DNA from: Cucumis sativus
Taxonomy: Eukaryota > Streptophyta > Magnoliopsida > Cucurbitales > Cucurbitaceae
Reading direction: 5' to 3'
DNA: 64,000 bases
Assembly: GCF_000004075.3 (NCBI RefSeq)
Contig: NC_026657.2
Location: 18,233,501 to 18,297,500, forward strand
Shown: positions 32,929 through 45,125 of the stretch, in pieces
Position numbering within the stretch: position 1 is the first letter of the stretch
Layout of the letters: every line of letters begins with the position of its first letter
Notes under the pieces: generated by a model
What the model was told of the DNA's origin: nothing
The model's input: the letters and a program-made list of their open reading frames with translations, nothing else
The model's database searches: none
Made by a program: the position numbers and the translations under genes

Positions 32929-33984
32929 CTGCAAAATACATACCGATGAAGAAGTTGATCAACTTAATAGAGAACAAAACCAAACACAATCTCTTTTTTC
33001 CCTTTGTCTTCTCAACAAAATAAAACGTTTCTTAGAATTTTCCTAATTCAAACGAACGAAAATCAAATTAAAAATCAACTAAATGCTTCATTGAGGCATT
33101 TCATCAAACACATTGTAATCAAACATATCGTAAGCAACCAAAATGCTTCATCACATAACCAACCATAAAGAAAAAATGTGATTCACATTAGAAAAATGAT
33201 CGTAAACAACAATATTGAATATGATGAATATGATGGTAGACAAAACAAACACATATCTCCTATAAAATCAAAACTATGAGGGATGTTTTTCATAAAAAGA
33301 ACCATCAATATATCACATTGACTCATTCGCATGGAATCCAACATATAGGAGATGGGTTATGAAGCCATTGGAGAGTAAATTGCATTCAACAAACAACCAA
33401 AGACAAAGTGGAATTGGAAATCAAAATTTCATCCATTTCGCAATTTGGGATTTAGGCAATGAGAATTCCCATCAAACATTAAAAAATTTGCCAACCTATT
33501 TTTTATCCAAAACTTCTCTAAAACCTTTAATTTAACACAATTCAAACCTAGGCATAATGAAATTTCAGATATTAAAACCTAATTTTCAGCAATTTGCAGT
33601 GAATTTCGAAAGGACAGAATTTTTTTTGATACTTACTGGAAATTCCCCAAAATGTAATTAACATTTTGCTGGACAACACGATAAAATCCTTCAAAACCTG
33701 AATCTAATGTAAAAATAGGATGAAGTCGAAATGGAGCCACGGACGCGTGACGGGAAAAGAAAACCTGAGAGTGAGGGAGAAGACGCCGATGAGAGGTGGT
33801 AGCGGTGCGTTTGGCTGGTCAGCGCTCAGTCGCAGAAGCCACCGACGTTGGCAGTGGAGAGATTGAGAAAGATTGCAGTGAGGGGGAGGGTTTTCGAAAT
33901 TTAGGGGCTTTCCTTTACTTTCTTTCTTTCCATTCTTTTAACTTAAAACAAATAAATTTTATTTTATTATTACTATTTAATGCA
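32929..33984. other. Pack-CACTA interior, right part
   Basis: Equivalent to 5216-6240. A GC-richer block at 33715-33905 may be a captured 5' exon/UTR on the minus strand. No protein was assigned. Confidence 0.35.
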
Positions 33985-34160
33985 GTTAAAAAATGTCATA
34001 GATTTATGGCATTAAAAAACTGTCATAAATTTGGCCAATCCGAAAATTTTCATCTTTTCCCGCCAAAAATGGGCATTTTGACAATTTGTGACAGTTTTTT
34101 TGTTCTTCTTTTAATTTGGATTGTATACAAATGTCATAGAATGTCATTTTTCTTGTAGTG

Positions 34161-34494
34161 CAATTTGTGGGGTCTAATTGAATTTCTTTAACTTCAAATT
34201 TTGCTTCAATCCTTCTATTTTAGTATTTTTAGAATACTTAATTTTTGGCATTGGTGTTAATTTTGCTTTATTTTTGTCTTTACACTCTTCAATTAATTAA
34301 CTTTTGGCATTTCGACTTCTTCGCTATATAAAGGTTAGTACTTACTTTTATATACTCAAGACTCTTTCTTATTTTAAGTTTTTCCATTTTATTTTGATTT
34401 TTAATTACATGTTCTTTTGAAAATTGTTTGTTTATCTATTAATGTTGAGAATATCATAAAATGTTCTCTACATTTTTTATTATTGAAATTTTGG

Positions 34495-34529
<35 letters not shown>

Positions 34530-35028
34530 ATTTTCACTATTTTCACTTTGCGGGAGAACAAAAAGGTAGAAGTAAAACATTTTATGTTTTATTTTATATT
34601 TTACTAAAAATACTTTTTAGCAAGTGTAATATGTAAACTCCACCATTTGCGTATGGAAGGTGTTTGTGAATATGCCTGAGAGATGTGGACTGTGGCTTTG
34701 TTTTATACAATTTGTTTTAAGCATATTTTGACTGTTGAACTGGAAATGGACTTTTAGAATCCAACCCATTTGCTTTAATTGCACAAATCTCTAGTGGAAG
34801 GATTTGGCTGCAACTCATGCAGTCTAAATAATGGTTTGTTATTATTGTTAGCCTATTGGTACAATTCTAGTGTAATTATTAGAAACTTCCTGCCTTGAGT
34901 TTGGTATTTACTCACTAACTTTTCATGGTTGAATTTTCAGATCTATTTGAACTATCAACCCGAATTTGGAACTTCAATGTTGGGGCTTTGGTGAAAGAAA
35001 ATGCTTGAACCCAAATTTGAATTGAATT
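34161..35028. other. Host segment between Pack-CACTA and Tekay
   Basis: Carries a long poly-T (34496-34526), longer than in copy A. No gene is seen. It may be interior sequence of the CACTA element whose 5' end is at 27039. Confidence 0.5.
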
Positions 35029-35033
35029 GTATA
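35029..35033 (+). repeat. Target-site duplication GTATA (left)
   Basis: GTATA precedes the 5' LTR and recurs at 43963-43967 after the 3' LTR. In copy A (7348-7352) GTATA is present once with no element, the pre-insertion state. Confidence 0.93.
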
Positions 35034-37069
35034 TGTAAAGTCCCAAAGGTAAAAATATATATATATATACATTTTTATTTTCTTTTCTTTTCTTTTTCTT
35101 TTTCTTTTCTCTCTTCTCCTTCCTCCCCGTGCGTTCTCCTTCCGTTCGCAGCAAGCAGCCGCTGACCATCCCTTCTCCTCTCTGTTCCGCCAGATCGAGC
35201 CGAACTCAACCGCAACATCTGTTTCTTCCTCCGTTCACCGAAGCCGAACCCACTTTCTTTCTTCTTTGATCCAAAACTGTCGCTGTAACCGTCGGCCGCC
35301 GCGTAACTTTCCGTCCAGATCTGCACCGCAAGACCTTCCGCCGTTTGCAACCGTTGCTCTTTCTCCGCTGCCCAGCCATCTCAGTCGGTTCTGTCTCCGT
35401 CGAAGCCACGGTTCTGCAACCGTCTCCGCCGGTTCTGTCTTCGTGAAGCCCTGCCATGCAACCTCTGTTTCGAGCCGCCGCCCATTCCGTTCTCCTCTGT
35501 TTTCTGCACTGCCGCGCGACTCTCCGACCGCGTCAGATCGTTGATCGATTTTGAGGCAGCCGCCACGTCTCCTTTGGCCGACCGCTGACCGACCCACACT
35601 TAGGATTTTTGCTGCGAGTCCGACAGTCGTGCGTTGAGGTGTGCTGCTGTCTCTGTTTTACAATTTTATCGAGGTTGCTTTGTTGGTAACAACTTAAGTA
35701 TGAATGGTAATTGGTTTCAAAGTGGTTCAAGTGTTATGGTTGGAATGTTTAGCTAATTTGTTAATTGGTTCTTGAAGGTGTTGGGAGTAATGTTGGGCTC
35801 CCTTAAATTCACAACCAATTTGTGAATTGTTGAGGGTTCAGTTCGCCAATATGTCGGTGAGTTGGAACTTACGTTGAGGAAAGTAAGTGAGATATGTATC
35901 GTGGAAGTAATTGAATTTTTGTGTTGTTGTGCTTAGGATTGTTTCGAGGACGTTAGTTGATTAAGGAGCTTCCCCAACTTTGAGGTAAGGGACTTTCTAC
36001 TGGACTCACCTAAAGTTTTTGAGTTGTGTTGGACTGTATGGATGATGATTAAGATGTACATGTTTGGTTGCAGACTAAATGTTTAGTGTATGTTGTATTT
36101 GACTGGAAACATATATATATACATTGATGTGTGAATTGATGTGGATTGCCGAAAGTATACATGTGAATGACTGAAATTATGCTTATGTGTACATGATAAT
36201 ATTAATAGATTGTGCTGTATAAAGATTTGGATGTGAACTAGTGAAATTTGTTTCGGTTGGATGTGGATTATACTGAACTGTGGTTTGTGCTGGTGAACTG
36301 AGGGGTGTATTGACTGTATAGTTTGATTGACTGACGTATCAGTATATTATTGACAGACATATGACTAAAGTGAGATAAGTTGACTGTTAGGACGAGAGAA
36401 AGAACTTTATGTTTTGAAGTAACTGAAAGATGGATTGAATGGAATGAGGGGATAAATTGTTAGGTTGTATTGGGATGTTTACCTTGTAGGTGTCCCACGG
36501 GACCACCAATTTATTTTGCACCTTCGGGAGCATTTGACTGATATGTGTTTCTGCAGAACACTTGACTGATATGTACGTCCCCTCGGGGCGTTAGACTGAT
36601 ATGTACGTCCCTCGGGGCGTTAGACTGAGATGTGTATCCTACGGGATCACAAGACTGCGACTGTACAGGGTGTCCCAATAGAACTTTAATAATTTATTTT
36701 CCCCTGACGAGACCAGTAGAGGGTCTCTTACTGAGTATTGTTATACTCACCCTTCTTATGTTTAATTTTCAGGCAAAGGAAATAAAGGTGGCAAACCGGC
36801 GAGGGGCAGGAAGGAAGCGTGATTGCCATAGGGAATGTGTTATTTTGCTTCCGCTTATGATTTCTTTTAAGGTTTAAGATGTACTAAAACTTAGTTTACA
36901 AACTTTTATTTGTAAATAGTGTTATTGTTAAGTTTTCTTGAATATTTGAAAATCAGGTCTGACATGTTTTGTTTTTAAATTGACTTATGTTTCAATTTGT
37001 ATCAACCAAAGTCTTTTGTCAAAAAAAAATTAACGACCTCGACTTACCCAAAAAAGTTGGGTCGTTACA
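35034..37069 (+). repeat. Tekay 5' LTR
   Basis: TGTAAAGTCCC ... GGGTCGTTACA. The GC-rich CT leader lies at 35100-35600 and a CTGATATGTACGTCCC minisatellite at 36535-36635. Open frames inside are not genes. Confidence 0.95.
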
Positions 37070-37071
37070 GT

Positions 37072-37083
37072 TGGTATCAGAGC
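37072..37083 (+). promoter_or_regulatory. Primer-binding site, initiator tRNA-Met
   Basis: TGGTATCAGAGC two bases after the 5' LTR. Confidence 0.92.
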
Positions 37084-37307
37084 CTAAGTTTTAGGTTCTG
37101 TAGATTGACTTACGATGTAAGTCTATGTTTTTGTGTTCCTATGGCTAACGCGACCCTTCGTCTCTCGTCAGGTATGCTTGATGCTTATATGTATGGTTTA
37201 TTTGCATGACCTTGCCTAAATTAAACTAGATTGCATGACGATAAAGACTTGCTTATGTTTATGATTAAGATTTTGTTAAAGAGTGTTGTTGGTGGATAAT
37301 AGGAATT

Positions 37308-38878
37308 ATGCCGCCAAGGGAAGAAGTACGTAGAGGAGGTCGTAGAGGCCGAGGTAGAGGAGCAGGAGGCCGAGGTAGAGGAGCAGGTCGTAATCAGCCT
37401 ACTGAGGGTCAAGCTGAACAACAAATTCTTGCTGCACCCGTGACTCACGTTGAGTTTGATGCACTGTCTGCTCACATGGAGCAGAGGTTTACAGAACTTA
37501 TGACAGCTATAGCTCAAAACCAGCAGGCACCTGCGGTCCCACCTGCACCTGTGGTTCCCCCTGCACCAGCAGCTCCTCCTGCCACAAGAATTACCTAACC
37601 AACTTTCTGCTGAGGCGAAACATTTGAGGGACTTTCGGAAGTATGACCCTCAGACGTTTGATGGGTCACTGGAGGATCCTACTAAAGCTGAAATGTGGTT
37701 GTCCTCTGTGGAAACCATATTTAATTACATGAGATGTCCCGAGGAGCACAGAGTTCAGTGTGCTGCTTTTTCTACTGAGGGACAGAGGCATTATTTGGTG
37801 GAGGACTACAATGCGCATGCTAGGTGGAGATGTGAGGCAGATTACCTGGGATCAGTTTAAGAACTGCTTCTATACCAAGTTTTTCTCGGCTAACCTTAGA
37901 GACGCCAAAAGCCAGGAATTCTTGGAGTTGAAGCAAGGATATATGACAGTCGAGGAGTACGACCAGGAGTTTGATATGCTGTCACGTTTTGCCCCTGAGC
38001 TTGTTAGTAATGAGCAGGCTAGAGCTGATAGGTTCGTCAAGGGATTGAGGGATGAAATTAGGGGCTTTGTGCGAGCACTAAAGCCCACTACCCAAGCTGA
38101 AGCACTGCGTCTGGCAGTGGATATGAGCATTGGGAAGGATGAAAGACAGCCAAGGAGCTTTAATAAGGGATCGTCGTCGGGTCAAAAGAGAAAAGTAGAG
38201 CAGAGAACTATAGGAGTTCCTCAGAGGAACTTGAGACCAAGCGATCCTTTTCGCAGTTTCCAGCAGAGTTCTGGCGGTGCAGGAGACACTACTCGAGAGA
38301 GGCCAGTATGTAATACGTGTGGGAAACGCCACCTGGGTCGTTGTTTGATGGGAACGAGAGTCTGTTATAAGTGCAAGCAAGAGGGACACATGGCTGATAG
38401 GTGTCCCTTGAGATCTACTGGGGCTGGATCGAGCAGTCAGGGAGAGAGACCTCCACAGCGGGGTACAATCTTTGCCACTAATAGATCAGAGGCAGAGAAG
38501 GCCGGCACAGTAGTGACAGGTACATTACCAGTATTAGGGCATTTTGCCTTGACCTTGTTTGACTCGGGATCTTCTCATTCATTTATTTCATCGCTTTTTG
38601 TGACGCATGCATGCTTAGAGGTGGAACCCTTAGACTATGTTTTGTCAGTGTCTACACCGTCTGGAGAAATTATGTTGTCTAAGGAAAAGATTAAAGCATG
38701 TGAAATTGAGATAGCTGGTCGTGTGCTGGACGTAACCTTGTTGGTATTAGATATGCGTGACTTTGATGTAATTTTAGGTATGGATTGGCTAGCTACTAAT
38801 CATGCTAGTATTGATTGTTCTCGTAAGGAAGTTGTGTTCAGTCCCCCTACTGCATCTAGCTTTAAATTCAAGGGGTAG
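37308..38878 (+). pseudogene. Tekay gag and protease
   Basis: Starts MPPREEVRRGG, with Arg/Gly-rich and Pro/Ala-rich linkers. The gag domain, a CCHC knuckle (CYKCKQEGHMADRCP, near 38360) and a retropepsin with DSGSSHS and ILGMDWL follow. Two single-base insertions relative to the permuted copy break the frame: an extra C near 37582 and an extra T near 37771. At 38876 the protease frame ends in TAG just after a run of four G, and RT continues in another frame. The permuted copy has the same end. Confidence 0.9.
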
Positions 38879-38910
38879 GAACAGTAGTACTGCCTAAAGT
38901 AATCTCAGCT

Positions 38911-40627
38911 ATGAAAGCTAGTAAACTACTCAACCAGGGTACTTGGAGTATTTTGGCAAGTGTGGTGGATACTAGGGAAGGTGAGACTTCTTTAACTTCA
39001 GAACCTGTGGTAAGAGACTACCCAGATGTATTTCCAAAAGATCTTCCAGGACTACCGCCACATAGAGAGGTTGATTTTGCCATTGAGTTGGAGCCAAACA
39101 CTACTCCTATTTCTAGAGCCCCTTATAGGATGGCTCCTGCTGAGTTGAAAGAACTGAAGGTACAGTTACAGGAATTGCTTGACAAAGGCTTTATTCGACC
39201 TAGTGTGTCACCTTGGGGTGCACCAGTATTGTTTGTGAAGAAGAAGGATGGGTCGATGCGTCTTTGCATTGACTATAGAGAGTTGAATAAAGTAACAGTC
39301 AAGAACAGATATCCTTTACCCAGAATCGATGATTTGTTCGATCAGTTACAGGGAGCCACGGTGTTCTCTAAGATTGACTTACGGTCAGGTTATCACCAGT
39401 TGAGGATTAGAGACCGTGATATTCCTAAGACTGCTTTTCGTTCGAGGTATGGACATTATGAATTCATAGTAATGTCTTTTGGTTTGACTAATGCACCTGC
39501 TGTATTTATGGATTTGATGAACAGGGTGTTTAAGGATTTCTTGGACACTTTTGTGATAGTCTTCATTGATGATATTTTGGTTTATTCCAAGACTGAAGCC
39601 GAACATGAGGAACACTTACATAAGGTGTTAGAGACTCTTCGAGTCAATAAACTGTATGCTAAGTTCTCTAAGTGCGAATTTTGGTTGAAGCAGGTGGCTT
39701 TTCTTGGTCATGTGGTTTCCAGTGAGGGAGTTTCAGTAGACCCTTGCAAAGATAGAAGCGGTTACCAGTTGGTCTCGACCCTCTACAGTTAGTGAGGTTC
39801 GTAGTTTTCTGGGTTTAGCAGGGTACTACCGGAGGTTTGTGGAGGATTTTTCACGTTTGGCTACTCCTTTGACTCAGTTGACAAGGAAGGGAACTCCGTT
39901 TGTTTGGAGTCCAGCTTGTGAGGATAGTTTTCAGAACCTTAAGCAAAGGTTAGTTACTGCACCGGTCCTTACTGTACCAGATGGATCTGGAAGTTTTGTG
40001 ATTTACAGTGATGCTTCCAAGAAAGGACTGGGTTGTGTTTTGATGCAGAAAGGTAAGGTGGTTGCTTATGCCTCTCGTCAGTTGAAGAGTCACGAGCAGA
40101 ACTACCCCACACATGATTTGGAGTTGGCAGCAGTGGTTTTTGCATTGAAGATATGGAGACATTACTTGTACGGTGAAAAGATACAAATCTTTACTGACCA
40201 TAAGAGCCTAAAGTACTTCTTCACTCAGAAGGAGTTGAATATGAGACAGCGAAGGTGGCTCGAGTTGGTAAAAGATTATGACTGTGAGATATTGTACCAT
40301 CCTGGTAAGGCGAATGTGGTGGCTGATGCTCTTAGTAGAAAAGTATCACATTCGGCAGCACTCATTACTAGACAGGTACCATTGCATCGAGACTTGGAGA
40401 GAGCTGAGATTGCAGTGTCTGTGGGGAGAGTCACCTCACAGCTAGCTCAATTAACGGTGCAACCGACTCTGAGGCACAAGATTGTTGATGCTCAGAGTAA
40501 TGATCCTTATTTGATGGAGAGACGTCGCCTTGTTGAAACAGGGCAGACTGATGAGTTCTCCATATCCTCTGATGGTGGGTTGATGTTTGAGAGACGTTAT
40601 GTGTGTGCCAGCGAACAGTACAGTTAA
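38911..40627 (+). pseudogene. Tekay reverse transcriptase and RNase H
   Basis: The RT thumb/finger motifs [29 protein letters not shown] and the catalytic FIDDILVYS are intact. The frame then shifts near 39744 (extra T in GACCCTTGCAAAG, absent from the permuted copy). It resumes through RNase H, with [28 protein letters not shown] and VVADALSRK, and ends out of frame at 40627. In Ty3 elements this enzyme copies RNA to DNA in a cytoplasmic particle and removes the RNA strand. Confidence 0.9.
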
Positions 40628-40639
40628 GATTGACTTACT

Positions 40640-41898
40640 AGATGAAGCCCATAATTCCCCATTTTCCATGCATCCTGGTAGCACGAAAATGTATCAGGAT
40701 CTAAAACGATTTTATTGGTGGCGGAATATGAAAAGGAAGTGGCGGAATTTGTTAGTAAGTGTCTAGTATGTCAGCAAGTTAAGGCACCTAGACAGAAACC
40801 AGCAGGTTTGTTACAACCTTAAGTGTGCCAGAGTGGAAGTGGGAGAATGTGTCGATGGATTTTATTTCAGGGCTGCCTAAGACCCTGAAGGGTTTCACAG
40901 TGATTTTGGTTGTCATAGACAGGCTTACGAAATCGGCACATTTTGTACCAGGAAAATCCACTTATACTGCTAGTAAGTGGGCAGAGTTGTATTTAACTGA
41001 GATTGTGAGACTGCATGGAGTGCCTGTATCGATTGTTTCTGATAGGGATGCACGGTTTACTTCCAAGTTTTGGAAGGGACTTCAGACTGCTATGGGTACG
41101 AGATTGGATTTCAGTACAGCCTTTCATCCACAGACTGATGGTCAAACTGAACGTTTGAACCAAGTTTTAGAGGATATGCTACGAGCTTGTGTTATAGAGT
41201 TTCCAGGTAGTTGGGACTCTCATCTACATTTGATGGAGTTTGCTTATAACAACAGTTTCCAGGCTACCATCGGTATGGCACCATTTGAGGCTTTGTATGG
41301 CAAATGTTGTAGAACCCCTGTTTGTTGGAGTGAGGTTGGTGAACATAGATTGATGGGACCTGAATTAGTTCGGTCTACTAATGAGGCTATTCAAAAGATT
41401 AGAGCACGTATGCAAACAGCGCAGAGTAGACAGAAGAGTTATGCGGATGTACGGCGAAAAGACCTTAAGTTCGATGTGGGAGAAAAGGTATTCTTGAAGG
41501 TAGCACCTATGAAGGGTGTTATGCGTTTTGAGAAGAAAGGGAAGTTAAGTCCTCGTTTTGTTGGACCATTTGAGATCTTAGAGAGGGTTGGTGTTGTGGC
41601 GTATCGCTTGGCATTACCACCATCACTCTCTGCAGTCCATAATGTTTTCCATGTTTCGATGTTGAGGAAGTATGTGGCCGATACATCTCATGTAGTGGAC
41701 TATGAACCCTTGGAGATTGATGAGCATTTGAGCTATGTAGAACAACCTGTGGAGATTCTGGCTAGAGAGGTAAAGATGCTTCGTAATAGAAGCATTCCAT
41801 TAGTAAAGGTTTTGTGGCGGAATCATCGAATTGAAGAGGCGACATGGGAGCGAGAAGAAGAGATGAGGACTCGTTATCCAGAGTTATTTCAGGATTAG
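40640..41898 (+). pseudogene. Tekay integrase with chromodomain-like tail
   Basis: The zinc-binding HHCC part is readable at 40660-40800 (HPGSTKMYQDLKR, CLVCQQVKAP) but in broken frames. The core (40825 on) has MDFISGL, VVIDRLTKSAHF, SDRDARFTSKFW and the region with the catalytic Glu (DGQTERLNQVLEDM). It closes with ATWEREEEM and a stop at 41896-41898, then the polypurine tract. The core frame is open for 357 codons, but with no in-frame link to RNase H. Confidence 0.9.
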
Positions 41899-41921
41899 AA
41901 CTTTCGAGGACGAAAGATTCT

Positions 41922-41934
41922 TAAGGGGGAAGAA
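41922..41934 (+). promoter_or_regulatory. Polypurine tract
   Basis: TAAGGGGGAAGAA directly before the 3' LTR. Confidence 0.85.
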
Positions 41935-43962
41935 TGTAAAGTCCCAAAGGTAAAAATATATATTATATATACATTTTTATTTTCTTTTCTTTTCTTTTTC
42001 TTTTCTTTTCTCTCTTCTCCTTCCTCCCCGTGCGTTCTCCTTCCGTTCGCAGCAAGCAGCCGCTGACCATCCCTTCTCCTCTCCGTTCCGCCAGATCGAG
42101 CCGAACTCAACCGCAACATCTGTTTCTTCCTCCGTTCACCGAAGCCGAACCCACTTTCTTTCTTCTTCGATCAAAAACTGTCGCTGTAACCGTCGGCCGC
42201 CGCGTAACTTTCCGTCCAGATCTGCACCGCAAGACCTTCCGCCGTTGCAACCGTTGCTCTCTTTCTCCGCTGCCCCAGCCGTCTCAGTCGGTTCTGTCTC
42301 CGTCGAAGCCACGGTTCTGCAACCGTCTCCGCCGGTTCTGTCTTCGTGAAGCCCTGCCGCGCAACCTCTGTTTCGAGCCGCCGCCCATTCCGTTCTCCTC
42401 TGTTTTCTGCACTGCCGCGCGACTCTCCGACCGCGTCAGATCGTTGATCGATTTTGAGGCAGCCGCCACGTCTCCTTTGGCCGACCGCTGACCGACCCAC
42501 ACTTAGGATTTTTGCTGCGAGTCCGACAGTCGTGCGTTGAGGTGTGCTGCTGTCTCTGTTTTACAATTTTATCGAGGTTGCTTTGTTGGTAACAACTTAA
42601 GTATGAATGGTAATTGGTTTCAAAGTGGTTCAAGTGTTATGGTTGGAATGTTTAGCTAATTTGTTAATTGGTTCTTGAAGGTGTTGGGAGTAATGTTGGG
42701 CTCCCTTAAATTCACAACCAATTTGTGAATTGTTGTGATGATTGTGAGGGTTCAGTTCGCCAATATGTCGGTGAGTTGGAACTTACGTTGAGGAAAGTAA
42801 GTGAGATATGTATCGTGGAAGTAATTGAATTTTGTGTTGTTGTGCTTAGGATTGTTTCGAGGACGTTAGTTGATTAAGGAGCTTCCCCAACTTTGAGGTA
42901 AGGGACTTTCTACTGGACTCACCTAAAGTTTTGAGTTGTGTTGGACTGTATGGATGATGATTAAGATGTACATGTTTGTTGGGTTGCAGACTAAATGTTT
43001 AGTGTATGTTGTATTTTGACTGGAAACATATATATATACATTGATGTGTGAATTGATGTGGATTGCCGAAAGTATACATGTGAATGACTGAAATTATGCT
43101 TATGTGTACATGATGATATTTAATAGATTGTGCTGTATAAAGATTTGGATGTGAACTAGTGAATTTGTTTCGGTTGGATGTGGATTATACTGAACTGTGG
43201 TTTGTGCTGGTGAACTGAGGGGTGTATTGACTGTATAGTTTGATTGACTGACGTATTAGTATATTATTGACAGACATATGACTAAAGTGAGATAAGTTGA
43301 CTGTTAGGACGAGAGAAAAGAACTTTATGTTTTTGAAGTAACTGAAAGATGGATTGAATGGAATGAGGGATAAATTGTTAGGTTGTATTGGGAATGTTTA
43401 CCTTGTAGGTGTCCCACGGGACCACCAATTTATTTTGCACCTTCGGGAGCATTTGACTGATATGTACGTCCCTCGGGGCGTTAGACTGATATGTACGTCT
43501 CTCGGGGCGTTAGACTGAGATGTGTATCCTACGGGATCACAAGACTGCGACTGTACAGGGTGTCCCAATAGAACTTTAACAATTTATTTTTCCCCTGACG
43601 AGCCAGTAGAGGGTCTCTTACTGAGTAGTATTGTTATACTTACCCTTCTTATGTTTAATTTTCAGGCAAAGGAAATAAAGGTGGCAAACCGGCGAGGGGC
43701 ACGAAGGAAGCGTGATTGCCATAGGGAATGTGTTATTTTGCTTCCGCTTATGATTTCTTTTAAGGTTTAAGATGTACTAAAACTTAGTTTACAAACTTTT
43801 ATTTGTAAATAGTGTTATTGTTAAGTTTTCTTTGAATATTTGAAAATCAGGCCTGACATGTTTTGTTTTTAAATTGACTTATGTTTCAATTTGTATCAAC
43901 CAAAGTCTTTTGTCAAAAAAAATTAACGACCTCGACTTACCCAGAAAAGTTGGGTCGTTACA
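41935..43962 (+). repeat. Tekay 3' LTR
   Basis: Same limits as the 5' LTR. Lacks one minisatellite unit near 43460 and has a 9-bp duplication TTGTGATGA near 42733. Confidence 0.95.
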
Positions 43963-43967
43963 GTATA
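43963..43967 (+). repeat. Target-site duplication GTATA (right)
   Basis: Second copy of the 5-bp Tekay target duplication. Confidence 0.93.
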
Positions 43968-45125
43968 TTTATTAATCTCTAAAAAGTTTGGTAGTAGTGT
44001 GATCTACAACAGTTTGACAACGATTTTAAGGATTAAGAAAATGTTGGAGTTTGAAAGGAAGAAATCAAAAATTTCCAAGAAACAAGCAAACATAGTAAAG
44101 AAGAAAATGGGAAATGGTGAAATGAACGTGTTGCACTAAAATCCAAGTTTTTAACTGTTTCCATGTCTTTGCTGCCTTCTCATATTTCAAAGGGAGAGAG
44201 TTGGTTTCTTGTTTTTGTTATTATTTTTTTCCATATTGTTTTGTTTTATGTTGAGCAATTAAATTGAAATAGCATTCAAGTATGTTAATTGAAAAATATT
44301 GATCATTATTATTTAATTCTTGTTTTTTGTTTACTATATTGATATGTGGAGTTCTATTCTCTATTAATACGCAAGGACTACTCTGGTCAATTACTGTTCT
44401 ATATCTTTGCTGAAGACATGATACTAGTAATGGTGGCTTGAACATTTGACATGAGAATGATTACAACACTGCCTCATGGAAAATCTTCACGTAAGTTCTT
44501 CTCTTCAATAGTTAAATATCTTATAAGACTATAAACATAAATTGCATATTTTCTGAGATAAGATGATAGATACATGTCAAATCTTTCCTTGGTTATTGAA
44601 CCTTGGTTAATGAACACATGGATGAGTGGGTAATGGTTGAGAGAGTCCAAGATATAATGAATACTTTAGTGAGTCATGTTGGATTGCCAGCCGAAGCCAT
44701 TTTTTTCTAGGATTTTCTGGTGAATAAGTTTGCATTTCTGCAGAACGAAGAATTATAACCATACACAAAATCTAATCATGAACCGATAAAACTGGTGGTG
44801 GAAATCCAGTTTTTCAGTTGCATTTAAAGACACAAATTTCTACTCAGGAAGAAAAATGGTATGTATAAGGGACATTTAGTGGCATAATGTGAATTAAAAG
44901 ACAATCTTGTTTGTTTTCTATTTTGATCTTAGTATTTACATTGCTCAAAATTGGAAAACTTTACTTCATTGAAATAGGAAATTGAATTTGTCACTTTTGG
45001 TTAGTGTTCTTGCACTGCAGCTTTGTTGAGCAGTATCCAAATAAAGTTGTTTGTGTGAAGTGAAAATAAGGATTATTGTAAATTAGTTTATGGTGTGCAA
45101 CCATTGAAATTGACATGGAAGACCT

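Larger units (their letters stand above)
28092..34160 (-). mobile_element. Complete Pack-CACTA carrying remorin and SC35-like exons
   Basis: 6069 bp. The 16-bp terminal inverted repeat CACTACAAGAAAAATG is perfect at both ends, and CAA is duplicated at 28089-28091 and 34161-34163. Subterminal arrays of GTCGTGA/TGACA motifs (left, to 28620) and TGTCATAGA motifs (right, from 33985) are present. No transposase frame is visible. The interior carries minus-strand exons of at least two unrelated host genes (remorin at 30514-31027, SCL RRM at 32851-32928), in the same direction as the element's presumed 5' end at 34160. It is non-autonomous and needs a CACTA transposase in trans. Confidence 0.9.
30444..35033 (+). 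repeat. Segmental duplication, left part, copy B
   Basis: Direct repeat of 2730-7352. Together with 43963-49618 it forms a segment whose second copy is spread over 2730-25012. The left edge of homology (ATACCATT) is the insertion point of CACTA element 1 in copy A and not a true duplication end. Confidence 0.92.
35034..43962 (+). mobile_element. Full-length Ty3/gypsy chromovirus, Tekay/Del lineage
   Basis: 8929 bp with TG...CA LTRs (2036 and 2028 bp), initiator tRNA-Met primer site, gag, protease, RT, RNase H, integrase, polypurine tract and perfect 5-bp TSD. The domain order (protease-RT-RNase H-integrase) and chromodomain-like C-terminus define a chromovirus. Long LTRs and the RNase H/integrase sequence suit Tekay. 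The pol frame is broken at several single-base sites, so this copy is inactive as written. The two LTRs differ mainly in indels: TGTGATGAT at 42733 occurs only in the 3' LTR, and a GTGTTTCTGCAGAACACT unit near 36547 only in the 5' LTR. Confidence 0.95.
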
